DNA of 5,106 bases from an uncultured Erysipelotrichaceae bacterium (GTDB lineage Bacteria; Bacillota_I; Bacilli_A; RF39; UBA660): contig CACZQD010000044.1 in NCBI GenBank assembly GCA_902783215.1, positions 1-5,106 on the forward strand. The letters run 5' to 3'. Each line of letters opens with the position of its first letter. Within the stretch, counting starts at the first letter, position 1. The notes beneath the pieces are model-generated. The model saw only the letters and a program-made list of their open reading frames with translations. It was not told where the DNA came from and did no database searches. This document shows, in pieces, positions 4,554 through 5,106 of the stretch. The translations under genes were made by a program, and so were the position numbers.

Positions 4554-5106
4554 ATGAATAAAATTATTTCATTTGAAAAAGAAATTGTTTTTAAAACTAA
4601 TATAGGAGAAATAACAAGTATATCTTTAGAAAGAGAATTATCAATTGATGATTTATGTATATCAGGACAATTTATTATTAGTGGTGAATATAAAATAACA
4701 AGTTCAAGTACTACTGTTGAATCTTTTGAATATAAATTACCAGTAGAAATAAGTATTGATGAACAATATGATACTACTCAAGCTATTGTAGATGTTGATG
4801 ATTTTTATTATGAAGTAATTAATGATAATGTTTTAAAAGTTAATATTGATTTAAAAATTGATAAGTTAAAAGAAAAGGAGATTGTGGATATGGATTTAAA
4901 TATGAGTAGGGAAGATACAGAAAGTACTGAAGAAATTATTAATGAAACTGAAGAAATAATTGATACTATACCAGAAAAGATGAATTCAATATTTGCTAAT
5001 ATAAACGATACAGATAATTATGTTGCTTATAATATTTATATTTTAAGAGATGGAGATGACTTAAATTCAATAATGGATAAATATCAGGTGTCTGAAGAGG
5101 ATTTAA
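4554..5106 (+). CDS. SpoVID-like spore-coat morphogenetic protein with LysM domain (3' end outside window)
   Basis: Spore encasement protein, known in Bacillus to bind SpoIVA on the forespore surface and to help coat layers wrap the spore. The 184 visible residues start with the SpoVID N-terminal domain (about 1-105). It reads ISLERELSIDDLCISGQFIISGEY (22-45), KLPVEISID (61-69), then AIVDVDDFYYEVINDNVLKVNIDLKI (77-102). This aligns with the Bacillus subtilis order SISLDPDI, SLELTGEY, FPVDITIP, VFVFIDAFDYQL and LTIQADLAI. An acidic Glu/Thr-rich linker (about 110-150) follows, then the start of a LysM domain (YNIYILRDGDDLNSIMDKYQ, 159-178), which may bind peptidoglycan or lipid II. The window ends inside LysM. 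The linker is only about 50 residues, far shorter than in Bacillus subtilis (575-residue protein). GGAG at 4543-4546, seven bases before ATG, sets the start. A possible sigma-E promoter lies upstream. Confidence 0.82.
   Translation, partial: MNKIISFEKEIVFKTNIGEITSISLERELSIDDLCISGQFIISGEYKITSSSTTVESFEYKLPVEISIDEQYDTTQAIVDVDDFYYEVINDNVLKVNIDLKIDKLKEKEIVDMDLNMSREDTESTEEIINETEEIIDTIPEKMNSIFANINDTDNYVAYNIYILRDGDDLNSIMDKYQVSEEDL

Noticed and set aside
1..5106. CRISPR arrays, insertion sequences, tRNA or rRNA genes, prophage genes, toxin-antitoxin pairs
   Set aside because: No regularly spaced repeats, no transposase or integrase, no cloverleaf or rRNA sequence was seen. The lone Xre gene has no toxin partner next to it.

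Overview
The window comes from a very AT-rich, spore-forming, Gram-positive bacterium. The evidence is a spoIIGA-sigE pair and the front half of a SpoVID-like spore-coat gene. Extreme AT content, short proteins and a possible sortase-anchored surface protein suggest a gut Bacilli/Mollicutes-like lineage rather than a classical Bacillus; that placement is inference. TGA is a genuine stop here: both spoIIGA and sigE end in TGA at the family-expected place, so the code is standard and not the Mycoplasma code.

Layout. Positions 1-377 hold the C-terminal end of a surface protein with a VPNTG motif, a membrane helix and a short basic tail, closed by a hairpin terminator at 408-446. Positions 447-595 are the control region of the sporulation operon, with a perfect Spo0A box at 547-553 inside a larger imperfect palindrome. 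Positions 596-2040 carry spoIIGA and sigE, overlapping by ATGA. A two-way terminator (2025-2054) separates sigE from a convergent TspO/MBR-family gene (2053-2478, minus). A YqgP/GluP-like rhomboid protease (2539-3702) is transcribed divergently from it. A small one-helix membrane protein of unknown function follows (3753-4058). Positions 4059-4210 have no gene but look like a promoter plus about 85 nt of structured RNA ending in a strong terminator, possibly an sRNA. A small Xre-type regulator (4211-4441, minus) is divergent from the SpoVID-like gene (4554 to the window end).

How it fits together. In the Bacillus model, phosphorylated Spo0A switches on spoIIGA-sigE in the mother cell. SpoIIGA, a membrane aspartic protease, then cleaves pro-sigma-E, and sigma-E activates coat-morphogenesis genes including spoVID. 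The window contains the trigger site, the protease, its substrate and a probable target, with membrane housekeeping genes between them.

The core is recognisable sporulation biology and I see no convincing evidence of a wholly new system. The less ordinary items are the palindrome over the Spo0A box, the candidate sRNA with a 16S-tail-like single-stranded segment, the trimmed forms of SpoIIGA, pro-sigma-E and YqgP, and the repeated use of GGTGAT as ribosome binding site.
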